From NCBI GenBank assembly GCA_028709505.1, contig JAQVWW010000122.1, forward strand, positions 1 to 5,195: a stretch of 5,195 bases of DNA, read 5' to 3'. Shown piece after piece: positions 1 to 5,195 of the stretch. A model generated the notes under the pieces. The model worked only from the letters and a program-made list of their open reading frames with translations. It was not told the DNA's origin and searched no databases. Position 1 is the first letter of the stretch. Every line of letters begins with the position of its first letter. Origin of the DNA: Eubacteriales bacterium (GTDB lineage Bacteria > Bacillota > Clostridia > Christensenellales > UMGS416). Made by a program: the position numbers and the translations under genes.

Positions 1-1
1 C

Positions 2-628
2 GATCAGACCTTCAATATCCTGATGGGCCGCACGCTGCAAAAAGCCTTTGGCCTGGAACAGCAGGTGGCGCTGTTCCTGCCCATCCTGGAAGGGCTGGAC
101 GGCCGGGAAAAGATGAGCAAAAGCCTGAACAATTACATCGGCATCTACGAAAGCGCCCAGACTATGTTCAAAAAGGTCATGGAAGTGCCCGACGCTCTCA
201 TTTTGCGCTATTATGAGCTGGCCACCGACGAGCATCCCGACACCATTGCGCAGATACGCGCGGATCTGGCGCGCGGCGCCAACCCGCGGGACAGCAAATA
301 CCGGCTGGCGCAGATTATCACGGGCCTGTACCACAGCCCCGCCGACGCCGCCCGGGCCAAGGACTACTACGACGCCGCCTTTGCCGCCAAGGGCATACCC
401 CAGCAACTGCCCACGCTGCAGCTGCACAGCGCGACGCTCATCGGGCTGTTCCCGGCATTGGTGGAGGCGGGCTACGCAACCGGTACCAGCGCGCTGCGCC
501 GCCTGCTTGCCCAGGGCGGCATCCAGCTTAATCAGCAAAAAGTGACCGACCCGGACGCCGCCCTTCATGCCGGCGACGTGCTCAAGCTGGGCAAAAAGAC
601 GTTTGTGCGGCTGGTGGACAACGCATAG
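2..628 (+). CDS. tyrS: Tyrosyl-tRNA synthetase, 3' part (5' end outside window)
   Basis: Class I aminoacyl-tRNA synthetase that charges tRNA-Tyr with tyrosine in the cytoplasm. The visible part begins inside the Rossmann catalytic domain with DQTFNILMGR, matching the family's GTDQxxNxxMGR segment that helps hold tyrosine and the adenylate. The KMSKS signature of the ATP-binding loop is exact at 110-124. An anticodon-binding helical region follows (about 180-450). A C-terminal S4-type RNA-binding domain spans about 480-620, with the typical ALRRLLAQGGIQLNQQKV and GDVLKLGKKTFVRL strands. The reading frame is open from base 2 to the TAG at 626-628. About 208 of the usual 400 or so residues are present, so roughly half the protein lies upstream. 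The ATG at 23 is an internal methionine of the MGR segment, not a start. The gene converges on the minus-strand operon. No frameshift or missing key residue is seen. Identification is secure. Confidence 0.97.
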   Translation, partial: DQTFNILMGRTLQKAFGLEQQVALFLPILEGLDGREKMSKSLNNYIGIYESAQTMFKKVMEVPDALILRYYELATDEHPDTIAQIRADLARGANPRDSKYRLAQIITGLYHSPADAARAKDYYDAAFAAKGIPQQLPTLQLHSATLIGLFPALVEAGYATGTSALRRLLAQGGIQLNQQKVTDPDAALHAGDVLKLGKKTFVRLVDNA

Positions 629-630
629 CG

Positions 631-647
631 GCGCCGTACCTCGGCGC
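631..647 (+). other. Small hairpin just after tyrS stop
   Basis: A perfect 6-bp inverted repeat (GCGCCG, loop TACCT, CGGCGC) begins 3 nt after the tyrS stop codon. No T-run follows, so it is not a terminator alone. It could stabilise the tyrS 3' end or stack with the terminator seven bases downstream. Seen in sequence; function is inferred. Confidence 0.4.
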
Positions 648-653
648 ATACAA

Positions 654-684
654 AAAGCCCCGTTGGCGCTGCCAACGGGGCTTT
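654..684. terminator. Bidirectional intrinsic terminator between tyrS and the DUF4956 gene
   Basis: A perfect 14-bp stem (AAAGCCCCGTTGGC / GCCAACGGGGCTTT) with a GCT loop lies between two convergent genes. It starts 25 nt after the tyrS stop and 15 nt after the DUF4956 stop. Read on the minus strand, the stem ends in five T followed by G, a good terminator for the cotH-VTC-DUF4956 operon. On the plus strand the tail is only TTTGGGTT, so termination of tyrS is probably weaker. Confidence 0.9.
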
Positions 685-699
685 GGGTTGCACAGTTCG

Positions 700-1371
700 T
701 TACACGATGCTCTCGCCGTCGTGCGAAACCAGCGACTGGCGCCGGACAGCGGATATCTCGGCCAGCTCGGCCTGCAGGCCGGCTTCGTTGCCGGTGCGCA
801 GCTCGATAATCATATCCAGGTCTCCATCCGCCAGATTGCGGGACTTGACCCGCGGCCGCCGCGCATGCTTTTTGATGGCCGCCATAATCTGCGTCTCGGC
901 GGCAATACCCCGGGCGTTGATTACCAGCAGATAGGGCGCTCTTTTCATCGGCAACAAATCCAGCACCAATATCAGCACCGTCACCGCCAACGAGGTCAAC
1001 ACGCCCATCTCATATTGGCCGGCGCCGCACATGATGCCGGTGTGCACCGACCACAGCAGGTAGACCATATCCATCGGGTCTTTAATGGCGGTACGAAAGC
1101 GTATGATGGCCAGCGCGCCGATGGTGCCCAGCGTGATGATGATGTTGGATTGCAGCGTCATGATGATGGTGGCGATGAAATAGGGTATAACGGCCAGCGC
1201 CACGTTAAACTGCTTAGAGTAAAAGCTGCGCTTGGAGACAAACCGGTAGATGACGAACTGGTATAGCGACAGACATGTCACCATAAAAAGGACGGCTACA
1301 ACGGCCGTGCCCGGCAGCTGGGCGCTGTCAAAACCGGCTTTGATGTGGTTAAACGTCTCAATAAAATGCAT
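700..1371 (-). CDS. DUF4956 family membrane protein
   Basis: A 223-residue integral membrane protein of unknown function, recognised as DUF4956 by the central motif LGTIGALAIIRFRTAIKDP (residues 81-99) followed by a tryptophan-containing hydrophobic segment. Hydrophobic spans lie at about 22-44, 57-75, 76-90, 103-118 and 121-141. A soluble, charged C-terminal region (about 145-223) has an alternating strand and helix look. The start is set at the ATG at 1371 because GGAGGT sits at 1382-1387, 10 nt upstream. A TTG at 1389 would add six residues but lies on top of that ribosome binding site. The gene follows the VTC-domain gene by 8 nt and is last in the operon, ending at TAA 15 nt before the terminator. 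Members of this family are often found beside VTC-domain and CotH-like genes. A role as the membrane partner of the VTC enzyme is inference. Confidence 0.88.
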   Translation of the reverse strand: MHFIETFNHIKAGFDSAQLPGTAVVAVLFMVTCLSLYQFVIYRFVSKRSFYSKQFNVALAVIPYFIATIIMTLQSNIIITLGTIGALAIIRFRTAIKDPMDMVYLLWSVHTGIMCGAGQYEMGVLTSLAVTVLILVLDLLPMKRAPYLLVINARGIAAETQIMAAIKKHARRPRVKSRNLADGDLDMIIELRTGNEAGLQAELAEISAVRRQSLVSHDGESIV

Positions 1372-1379
1372 GTTGCTTG

Positions 1380-2093
1380 CTACCTCCAAAACTGTTGCGT
1401 TAGCTGCCTGCTCAAATAATATTTAGAGAAAGGCGTTTGCCGCAGCGTATTGATCTGCAGCGTTTGCCGGATATATTCGGGCAAAAATTCGTCAAACTTC
1501 ACTTCCAACAGGTGAATGCCCCGCTGCTGGATGGGGATGCGCGTACCGTCGCCGGTCAAAAAACGGTCCAGCTGGTGCGATGCGCAGCAATGCGTATCCA
1601 TCGTGACGCGCACATTGCCGGCGGCGGCAATAAATGCCTTGCGCCGATAATCGACTATCACTTTGGGCCGAAAGCCCTTAGTCTGCACCAGCAGCGCAAA
1701 CGAGCGCAGCAGCGGCGGCACATCATCCCACAGCAGCGCCGTACCATCGCCGGCCACCAGTTGCTGATACTGCGCGCCGGACAGCGCGCAGCTTAGCTTT
1801 GCGCATTTGTCTTTGTTCTTTACTTTGCGCTCCAGCCGCAGGCGGGAGCTGTCATAGTCATACATGCGGATGCGGTATTTGCTACGGGTGCCCACGCCCA
1901 GGTCGTTGTCGTGGCAGCAGCTGTTTTGCGGGTCATCAAAATACAGGCTGCTGATGGCGTATCGGCCGTCGTGCCCGGCGTTGCGGTCCAGCGCCGTCAC
2001 CGGCGTTAACCGATGCTCCAGCAAGCGCAGCATATCGGCACGGCAAATGAATTTTAGCTCGTTGCGGTAGCGCAGCGCATCAATTCCCTGCAT
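1380..2093 (-). CDS. VTC-domain protein (polyphosphate polymerase-like, triphosphate tunnel fold)
   Basis: A 237-residue single-domain protein matching the VTC catalytic domain, the triphosphate tunnel fold that in yeast Vtc4 makes polyphosphate from ATP. The charged strand motifs appear in order: RYRNELKF (8-15), SLYFDD (49-54), KYRIRMY (72-78), LERKVKNK (87-94), PKVIVDYRRKAF (143-154), VRVTMD (161-166), LLEVKFDEFLP (195-205) and SKYYL (223-227). Basic and acidic residues point into the tunnel, with E197 and K199 the likely metal and phosphate ligands by family analogy. There is no SPX domain and no membrane segment. The open frame runs upstream to 2324, but the ATG at 2093 is chosen because the domain begins there and a strong AAGGAGG lies 8 nt upstream. 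It overlaps the cotH-like gene by 14 nt. Bacterial VTC-domain proteins are mostly untested, so polyphosphate synthesis is inferred. Confidence 0.9.
   Translation of the reverse strand: MQGIDALRYRNELKFICRADMLRLLEHRLTPVTALDRNAGHDGRYAISSLYFDDPQNSCCHDNDLGVGTRSKYRIRMYDYDSSRLRLERKVKNKDKCAKLSCALSGAQYQQLVAGDGTALLWDDVPPLLRSFALLVQTKGFRPKVIVDYRRKAFIAAAGNVRVTMDTHCCASHQLDRFLTGDGTRIPIQQRGIHLLEVKFDEFLPEYIRQTLQINTLRQTPFSKYYLSRQLTQQFWR
1382..1387 (-). promoter_or_regulatory. Ribosome binding site that sets the DUF4956 start
   Basis: GGAGGT on the minus strand, 10 nt before the ATG at 1371. The motif is made from the final codons of the VTC-domain gene (TGG AGG TAG), so ribosomes ending that gene stop on this site. 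This favours coupled translation and argues against the TTG at 1389 as the start. Confidence 0.8.
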
Positions 2094-3757
2094 ATTCCCC
2101 GCCTCCTTCCAGGCCGGCGATACAGCCGTCCATATAGGCCATCCGCCGCAGAATAAGCTCCTGAAGCTGCCGCGTATCGGCGGCGTAGGCGGAGTCAGGC
2201 CAACGCTCATAGTCGCGGGCGATGGCGCCGGAGCCGTAGATATCCTCCTCGTACGCGGCCAGCAGCCGCAGCAGGTTCGCATCGGAAAAGGTGGTGGCGC
2301 GCAGCTGCGCATAGCGCTGTACAATGCTGCGCGAAAGGCCGGGCAGCTGCAGCTTTAGCGCCCGGCTGATGCCGGCAGTCTGCGGGGCCATCGGCGTCTC
2401 CGGATCCAAACGTACCTCGGTCAAAACAGCAGCGCCTTCGGTCCAGATATTGCCCCAGGTCTGGTCCAAATCCCAGGGAGAAATCAGCATGACAACTTTA
2501 TCGCCGTGCAGCTTGGCGGCAAAGTTGAGGTTCTTGCCGTCGCTGTCCGCCGCCATCGTCATCTGCAAGAACAGCCAGATATCGATTAGGTTATCCTTCT
2601 CCCCCGCCGTAAACAACTGCGTGCGCAGCACGTCGTCGGAGCCCTGTATCACCGTAAGCCAACCGGCCAGCGGCGTCCAGATACCTTCGTCGGTTAGGGC
2701 GCGCTTGGGATATTTCAGCTCATACCCGCCCACCACCGGCTTGATATTGCTGCCGGCAGCGTCGGCCGTTGGTAGGTTTTCCAGCATGGCCGGCGTGGTC
2801 TCGGCGTAAGTATACGCACGATAGCAGTACTCGGTGGTAGCCGCGTCCTGCGTCTGGGCCAGCTCCAGCTGTTTGGCGTCTACGGGATGCATCAGCGTGT
2901 ATATGCCCCAATACCGGCCGTTTATCAGCACCTCCACAAACTGCCCCTGGGTGCCGGCCTTCATAGCAAAGCTATTGTTTCCGGCGCAGGCATCGTACCA
3001 CAGGTTCGTAGACAGCGTGTTGCGCATCCGCTCGGGATCGTTGTAGGGGGCATATAGAATCCAGTCGTCGTCCTGGCGCATGCCCAGCAAAGACACCATC
3101 CGCGCGCGCCGGTTATCGCCCGGGGTATTTTCAGTCAGCGAGATTCGGTAGGAAAGTTTGGGGTATCTACGGCTGCTGCCGCCGCGGATATGCATCTGTG
3201 CCTGCGACACGATAAGCCGTTGAAGGGGGCCGGTGCCGGTAAGGTTGTCGTGCAGCGTTAGGAGCACGTCGGTGTCCGTGTTCCCGATGGGACGCAGCGG
3301 ATTTTCGGCCGGCGCCTGGGTCTGGATGTTTAGAATGGGCAGCGACGTCATGACAAAAAAATACTCTTCATACGCCGTTGCGGTGCAGGCGATGAATGGG
3401 TAGGCGTGGTTGGCGCGCAACGTCTGGGCGGACACATCTGCCTGCAAAAAGGCGATATCCACATCGCCGGCGCTGCTCTTCCACACCAGCGCCGGGTCGT
3501 CGTCGTCCTGCAGCAGCGGGCAGTAAAACGTCCGGGTGCTTTCATCGTAGGGCAGCGGCTGCTCGTTGTACAGCAATTCGGCCAGCAGCGGCTGCTGTGC
3601 GCTCTGCCGGGCCGACATCATATCTTCATATACGCGTTGCGGCTGCATCAGCTTGGATAGTCTCCCGCCGTTGCCTTCCATGCCCAGCATAAAAAAAAGC
3701 GGCGAGCACCACGCTGGCCAATAGCAAAAATAGTTGGATGGATCTGTTGTGCGCCAT
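2080..3757 (-). CDS. CotH-like protein kinase, membrane-anchored; frame broken at a T8 run
   Basis: CotH-family protein of the atypical kinase fold; Bacillus CotH phosphorylates spore-coat proteins. Numbering follows the frame-restored 558-residue product. A signal anchor (MAHNRSIQLFLLLASVVL, continuing to residue 22) is followed by an extracytoplasmic beta domain (about 60-150). The kinase-like region shows RGGSSRRYPKLSYRISL (191-207), LLGMRQDDDWILYAPYND (223-240), VEVLINGRYWGIYTL (274-288), DGKNLNF (406-412) and SPWDLDQTWGN (426-436); the last two probably hold the nucleotide and metal ligands. As given, the start and anchor (from 3757) and the body (in frame with the TGA at 2080) are in different frames. 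They join if the eight T on the coding strand at 3691-3698 were seven. Unshifted translation ends after 43 residues at 3626. The start is preceded by a modest GGGGAAG. The gene is first in the operon. Confidence 0.85.
2102..2108 (-). promoter_or_regulatory. Strong ribosome binding site that sets the VTC-domain start
   Basis: AAGGAGG on the minus strand, with 8 nt to the ATG at 2093. It lies inside the end of the cotH-like coding region and decides between that ATG and the much longer open frame reaching 2324. The extra upstream sequence is an out-of-frame reading of the cotH-like C-terminus. Confidence 0.85.
3691..3698 (-). other. T8 homopolymer at the frame switch in the cotH-like gene
   Basis: Eight T on the coding strand lie at the end of the codons for the signal anchor. 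Upstream of the run the anchor frame is open and begins with ATG at 3757. Downstream the CotH body is open in the frame one base further on. Removing one T, or adding two, gives an uninterrupted protein with a good signal anchor (ending LAAFFMLGMEG). Confidence 0.85.
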
Positions 3758-3832
3758 GTCTTCCCCGCGGATGGTACAGCAGCCGTCGCACCCCGGCCAA
3801 AGCAGGTTTGCATCGGTTCCGCCGCCGGCTAT

Positions 3833-3838
3833 CCTCCC
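3833..3838 (-). promoter_or_regulatory. Orphan GGGAGG in the leader of the cotH-like gene
   Basis: A ribosome-binding-site-like GGGAGG on the minus strand has no start codon at usual spacing. The next ATG (3811-3813) is 19 nt away and opens a frame reaching the CotH body with a non-signal-like N-terminus. It may belong to a lost upstream start or may be chance. Confidence 0.3.
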
Positions 3839-3852
3839 TAAATTCGTTGCTT

Positions 3853-3870
3853 ATAATGCCCATAATGCCC
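3853..3870 (-). repeat. Tandem 9-bp repeat in the operon leader
   Basis: Two exact head-to-tail copies of GGGCATTAT (minus strand), immediately downstream of the TATATA at 3872-3877. Such a site could be an operator or simply a slipped duplication. Only the repeat itself is seen. Confidence 0.55.
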
Positions 3871-3871
3871 A

Positions 3872-3903
3872 TATATACTTATCATTGACGCAAATTTTGT
3901 CAA
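3872..3903 (-). promoter_or_regulatory. Candidate promoter of the cotH-VTC-DUF4956 operon
   Basis: A consensus -35 hexamer TTGACA lies at 3898-3903 on the minus strand in AT-rich DNA about 140 nt before the start codon. The -10 is not clear. AAGTAT at 17-bp spacing matches poorly, while TATATA (3872-3877) matches better but at a 20-bp spacing. Such a poor basal promoter would suit one needing an activator. A TATAAG at 3850-3855 lacks a partner -35. Confidence 0.4.
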
Positions 3904-3933
3904 CAATTTGTAAAATCCGTCAAATATTTGAAA
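3889..3933 (-). promoter_or_regulatory. Array of TT-boxes spaced exactly 10 bp, possible response-regulator site
   Basis: On the minus strand five short boxes start every 10 bp: TTTCA (3929-3933), TTGAC (3919-3923), TTACA (3909-3913), TTGAC (3899-3903) and TTGCG (3889-3893). The fourth is part of the -35 hexamer. The first includes half of a 12-bp palindrome TCAAATATTTGA (3920-3931). Direct repeats on one face of the helix next to a -35 are typical of OmpR/PhoB-family regulators, and the Bacillus PhoP box is a related TT-rich direct repeat. The link to phosphate control is inference from the VTC-domain gene. Confidence 0.35.
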
Positions 3934-3970
3934 CAGGTCTTTTGCGCTGATTAACCCTAAATTAACGATA

Positions 3971-4004
3971 AAAAAACAAAAAAAGAAAGCGTCTGTGCGA
4001 CGCT
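3971..4004 (-). terminator. Intrinsic terminator upstream of the operon, minus strand
   Basis: On the minus strand AGCGTC, loop GCACA, GACGCT is followed by TTCTTTTTTTGTTTTTTT. The 6-bp stem plus long U-tract is a good intrinsic terminator. It would stop transcription arriving from lonB and the structured region before the cotH promoter. The stem is one of two copies of an 18-bp repeat (3987-4004). Confidence 0.75.
3987..4004. repeat. 18-bp hairpin repeat, copy 1
   Basis: AAGCGTCTGTGCGACGCT on the plus strand, identical to 4197-4214 and exactly 210 bp from it. Each copy is itself a hairpin (AGCGTC / GACGCT). This copy forms the stem of the minus-strand terminator. Confidence 0.85.
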
Positions 4005-4013
4005 CCAGAGAGT

Positions 4014-4045
4014 AAAAAAACCCTCCATGGTTTGGCTTTTGGGTT
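4014..4045 (-). terminator. Possible second terminator, weak stem with T7 tail
   Basis: On the minus strand AACCC and GGGTT can pair across 17 bases, inside which CCA/TGG may add three pairs; seven T follow. Lying directly before the stronger terminator at 3971-4004, it may act as a tandem stop. The stem is short, so confidence is limited. Confidence 0.4.
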
Positions 4046-4049
4046 ATAA

Positions 4050-4337
4050 AAATATCTTTTCCGGCTTAAGCGACATGCGCGCGAGGCGCTGAAAAGCAAC
4101 GGTTTTTCGTTGTTTTCCACTCGCTATCCGCTCACCCCACGGCGCGTCGCGGGGCAAAAAGCTTGTCATAAAAAGGCGTAGGGTTTTGACGGGCTCAAGC
4201 GTCTGTGCGACGCTGTCAAATTGCTAAATTAGAGTTTCTGTGATAGCCGAGCGCTTTATCGCCGCCACGCGACGGGAAAGGCCAACCAGAAACGGTTATT
4301 TCCGGCCCGATTGCCCGTCGTCGCGGCGATGCTTGAT
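4050..4337 (-). other. Structured intergenic region: lonB 3' UTR or candidate small RNA
   Basis: No convincing protein gene is seen, but the minus strand can form several stems. A 73-nt hairpin starts 7 nt after the lonB stop: 8 bp (4323-4330 / 4258-4265), then 6 bp (4314-4319 / 4271-4276), then 7 bp with a G-U pair (4299-4305 / 4286-4292). A long-range 9-bp stem with one bulge pairs 4242-4251 with 4120-4128. It encloses the 18-bp repeat hairpin and a 7-bp stem with a G-U pair at 4148-4154 / 4135-4141. A CAACG / CGTTG hairpin follows at 4097-4112, and then the two terminators. The two G-U pairs would be A-C mismatches on the plus strand, which favours minus-strand RNA. I recognise no known RNA family; a degenerate repeat element is also possible. 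Confidence 0.35.
4197..4214. repeat. 18-bp hairpin repeat, copy 2
   Basis: Exact second copy of AAGCGTCTGTGCGACGCT. Here the hairpin is extended by an outer TTTGAC (4185-4190) / GTCAAA (4215-4220) stem across a seven-base bulge, and it has no T-tract. The two copies therefore probably differ in role. Confidence 0.85.
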
Positions 4338-5195
4338 CTATAACGCCGGCACACCCGGCGACGCGCTGAGCAAATCGCCGGCCGGCGTGCCCGCCGGCGT
4401 CAGCACCGCATGTTCGCCAAAAAGCTCGGCGATGTTCTCAATGGGTATGATCTGCGCATCCAGCTTGTCAAATGCCTGCTGGTAGTTGGCCGCCGGAATG
4501 TACACCGTCTGCACGCCGGCGCGCAGCGCGGCCTTGAGCTTATCGGCCACGCCGCCCACCGGGTAAACGTCGCCCATGATGGATAGCTCCCCGGTAAAGC
4601 CGACGCGGTTATCCACCGTCCGGCCGACGATAGCCGAATAGACGGCGCAGGCCAACGCCACGCCGGCCGAAGGGCCGTCCACCGGCATGCTGCCCGGGAA
4701 GTTAATGTGGATGTCGTAATCGGCGGTGCGTACGCCCAGGCAGCACGTCAGCACCGTGCACACGTTTTCCACCGACGAGAGCATCGCGCTCTTACGGCGC
4801 ATCCGATGCCCTTCGCGGCCCATCTCCTCTTCCTCCAGCGCGCCGGTTAGGTGCACGATACCCCGGCCTTCGCCGGCCGGCACCGCCCGTGCCTCTATGC
4901 GCAGCAGCACGCCCTGCCCGTCGGCCTGCAGCGCCATGCCGTTGACGACGCCCACCGCCGGGCGCTCCAGAATGCGCGGGGCTGTGTTGCGCGTCAAACG
5001 CGCGTTTTCGGCCACCCACTCGATATCGGCGCAGTCGATGTTCTGCCGCCCTTCCAGAATAGCCATACCCGCCGCCATCTGAACCAGGTTGACGGCGTCG
5101 CGGCCGTTGGTGGCGTATTCGCTGACCAGCCGCGCGCCGTCGACGCCGATGTGGATGTTGCCCTTCAGCGCCGCGCGGCGGGCAATCATGGCCAG
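4338..5195 (-). CDS. lonB: ATP-dependent protease LonB, 3' part (5' end outside window)
   Basis: C-terminal part of a Lon-family AAA+ protease that unfolds and degrades cytoplasmic proteins. Numbering starts at the internal ATG at 5187-5189; the frame stays open to the window edge. The AAA lid helices come first, with SEYATNGRDAVNLVQMAAG (23-41), a signature closer to LonB than to housekeeping LonA. The S16 peptidase domain follows. Catalytic serine 174 lies in PVDGPSAGVA and catalytic lysine 217 in YPVGGVADKLKAALRAG, spaced as in other Lon proteins. The family's DYDIHINFPG strand (158-167) precedes the serine. A TAG at 4338 ends a proline-, alanine- and glycine-rich tail (from about 264) coded by GC-rich inverted repeats. 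In Bacillus LonB is made in the forespore, but nothing in the window shows its promoter. The LonB rather than LonA or LonC assignment is probable, not proven. Confidence 0.9.
   Translation of the reverse strand: MAMIARRAALKGNIHIGVDGARLVSEYATNGRDAVNLVQMAAGMAILEGRQNIDCADIEWVAENARLTRNTAPRILERPAVGVVNGMALQADGQGVLLRIEARAVPAGEGRGIVHLTGALEEEEMGREGHRMRRKSAMLSSVENVCTVLTCCLGVRTADYDIHINFPGSMPVDGPSAGVALACAVYSAIVGRTVDNRVGFTGELSIMGDVYPVGGVADKLKAALRAGVQTVYIPAANYQQAFDKLDAQIIPIENIAELFGEHAVLTPAGTPAGDLLSASPGVPAL

Noticed and set aside
688..1266. Plus-strand open frame of 192 codons opposite the DUF4956 gene
   Set aside because: It is histidine-, glutamine- and glycine-rich, the typical antisense product of a GC-rich membrane protein gene, with no recognisable domain.
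1372..1389. TTG start at 1389 for the DUF4956 gene
   Set aside because: The TTG overlaps the GGAGGT ribosome binding site, which is correctly spaced for the ATG at 1371.
2094..2324. Longer N-terminus for the VTC-domain gene, starting at 2324
   Set aside because: The added 77 codons are an out-of-frame reading of the conserved CotH-like C-terminus. AAGGAGG at 2102-2108 and the domain boundary both point to the ATG at 2093.
2324..2809. Plus-strand open frame of 161 codons opposite the CotH-like gene
   Set aside because: It lies wholly antisense to a conserved domain, and no ribosome binding site or family match was seen.
3699..3813. ATG at 3813 as the true start of the CotH-like protein, without any frameshift
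   Set aside because: The resulting N-terminus lacks a signal anchor and its only GGGAGG is 19 nt away. The other frame over the same bases gives a clear anchor with an ATG at 3757. Not fully excluded.
3758..3830. Cyclic-di-GMP (GEMM) riboswitch in the cotH leader, suggested by a CAAACC on the minus strand
   Set aside because: The conserved GACGCAAAGC segment and the paired architecture are missing; only a short chance match remains.
4120..4251. RNase P RNA or tmRNA in the gap, suggested by an ACAGAAA on the minus strand
   Set aside because: The invariant GAGGAAAGTC region of RNase P RNA and the tRNA-like ends of tmRNA are absent.
4240..4485. Plus-strand open frame of 81 codons at the lonB 3' end
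   Set aside because: It is antisense to conserved lonB sequence over half its length, with no recognisable protein motif.

Overview
The window reads as a chromosomal segment of a GC-rich member of the Bacillota, most likely a clostridial lineage. The grounds are a LonB-type protease (a Gram-positive, spore-former-associated Lon paralogue), strong GGAGG-type ribosome binding sites, intrinsic terminators, and a CotH / VTC-domain / DUF4956 cluster of the kind I associate with Clostridia. The genus cannot be fixed from this sequence. Genes are GC-rich, while the intergenic stretch at about 3840-4060 is AT-rich.

Layout. (1) 2-628, plus strand: 3' two thirds of a tyrosyl-tRNA synthetase gene, followed by a small hairpin and a 14-bp bidirectional terminator (654-684). 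(2) 700-3757, minus strand: a tight three-gene operon, transcribed cotH-like kinase, then VTC-domain protein, then DUF4956 membrane protein. The first two genes overlap by 14 nt, and the ribosome binding site of the third lies in the last codons of the second. It shares its terminator with the convergent tyrS. (3) 3758-3960: leader and promoter region of the operon, with a TTGACA element embedded in five TTNNN boxes spaced exactly 10 bp apart, and a tandem 9-bp repeat. (4) 3961-4337: no convincing protein gene. Several hairpins, an 18-bp hairpin sequence present twice 210 bp apart, and U-tracts oriented to stop minus-strand transcription. It is either a long structured 3' UTR of lonB, an independent small RNA, or a repeat element. 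(5) 4338-5195, minus strand: 3' end of lonB, including the whole Ser-Lys protease domain.

The centre of interest is the operon. Its parts suggest a membrane-associated phosphate system: a CotH-fold kinase with an N-terminal membrane anchor, a triphosphate-tunnel (polyphosphate polymerase-like) enzyme, and a multi-span membrane protein with a cytoplasmic tail. The joint function is inference. The cotH-like gene is split as given. Its start and signal anchor (from 3757) are in a different frame from its body, and the switch falls at a run of eight T (3691-3698, coding strand). Seven T would restore a 558-residue protein, so this is a sequencing error, a real mutation, phase variation or slippage.
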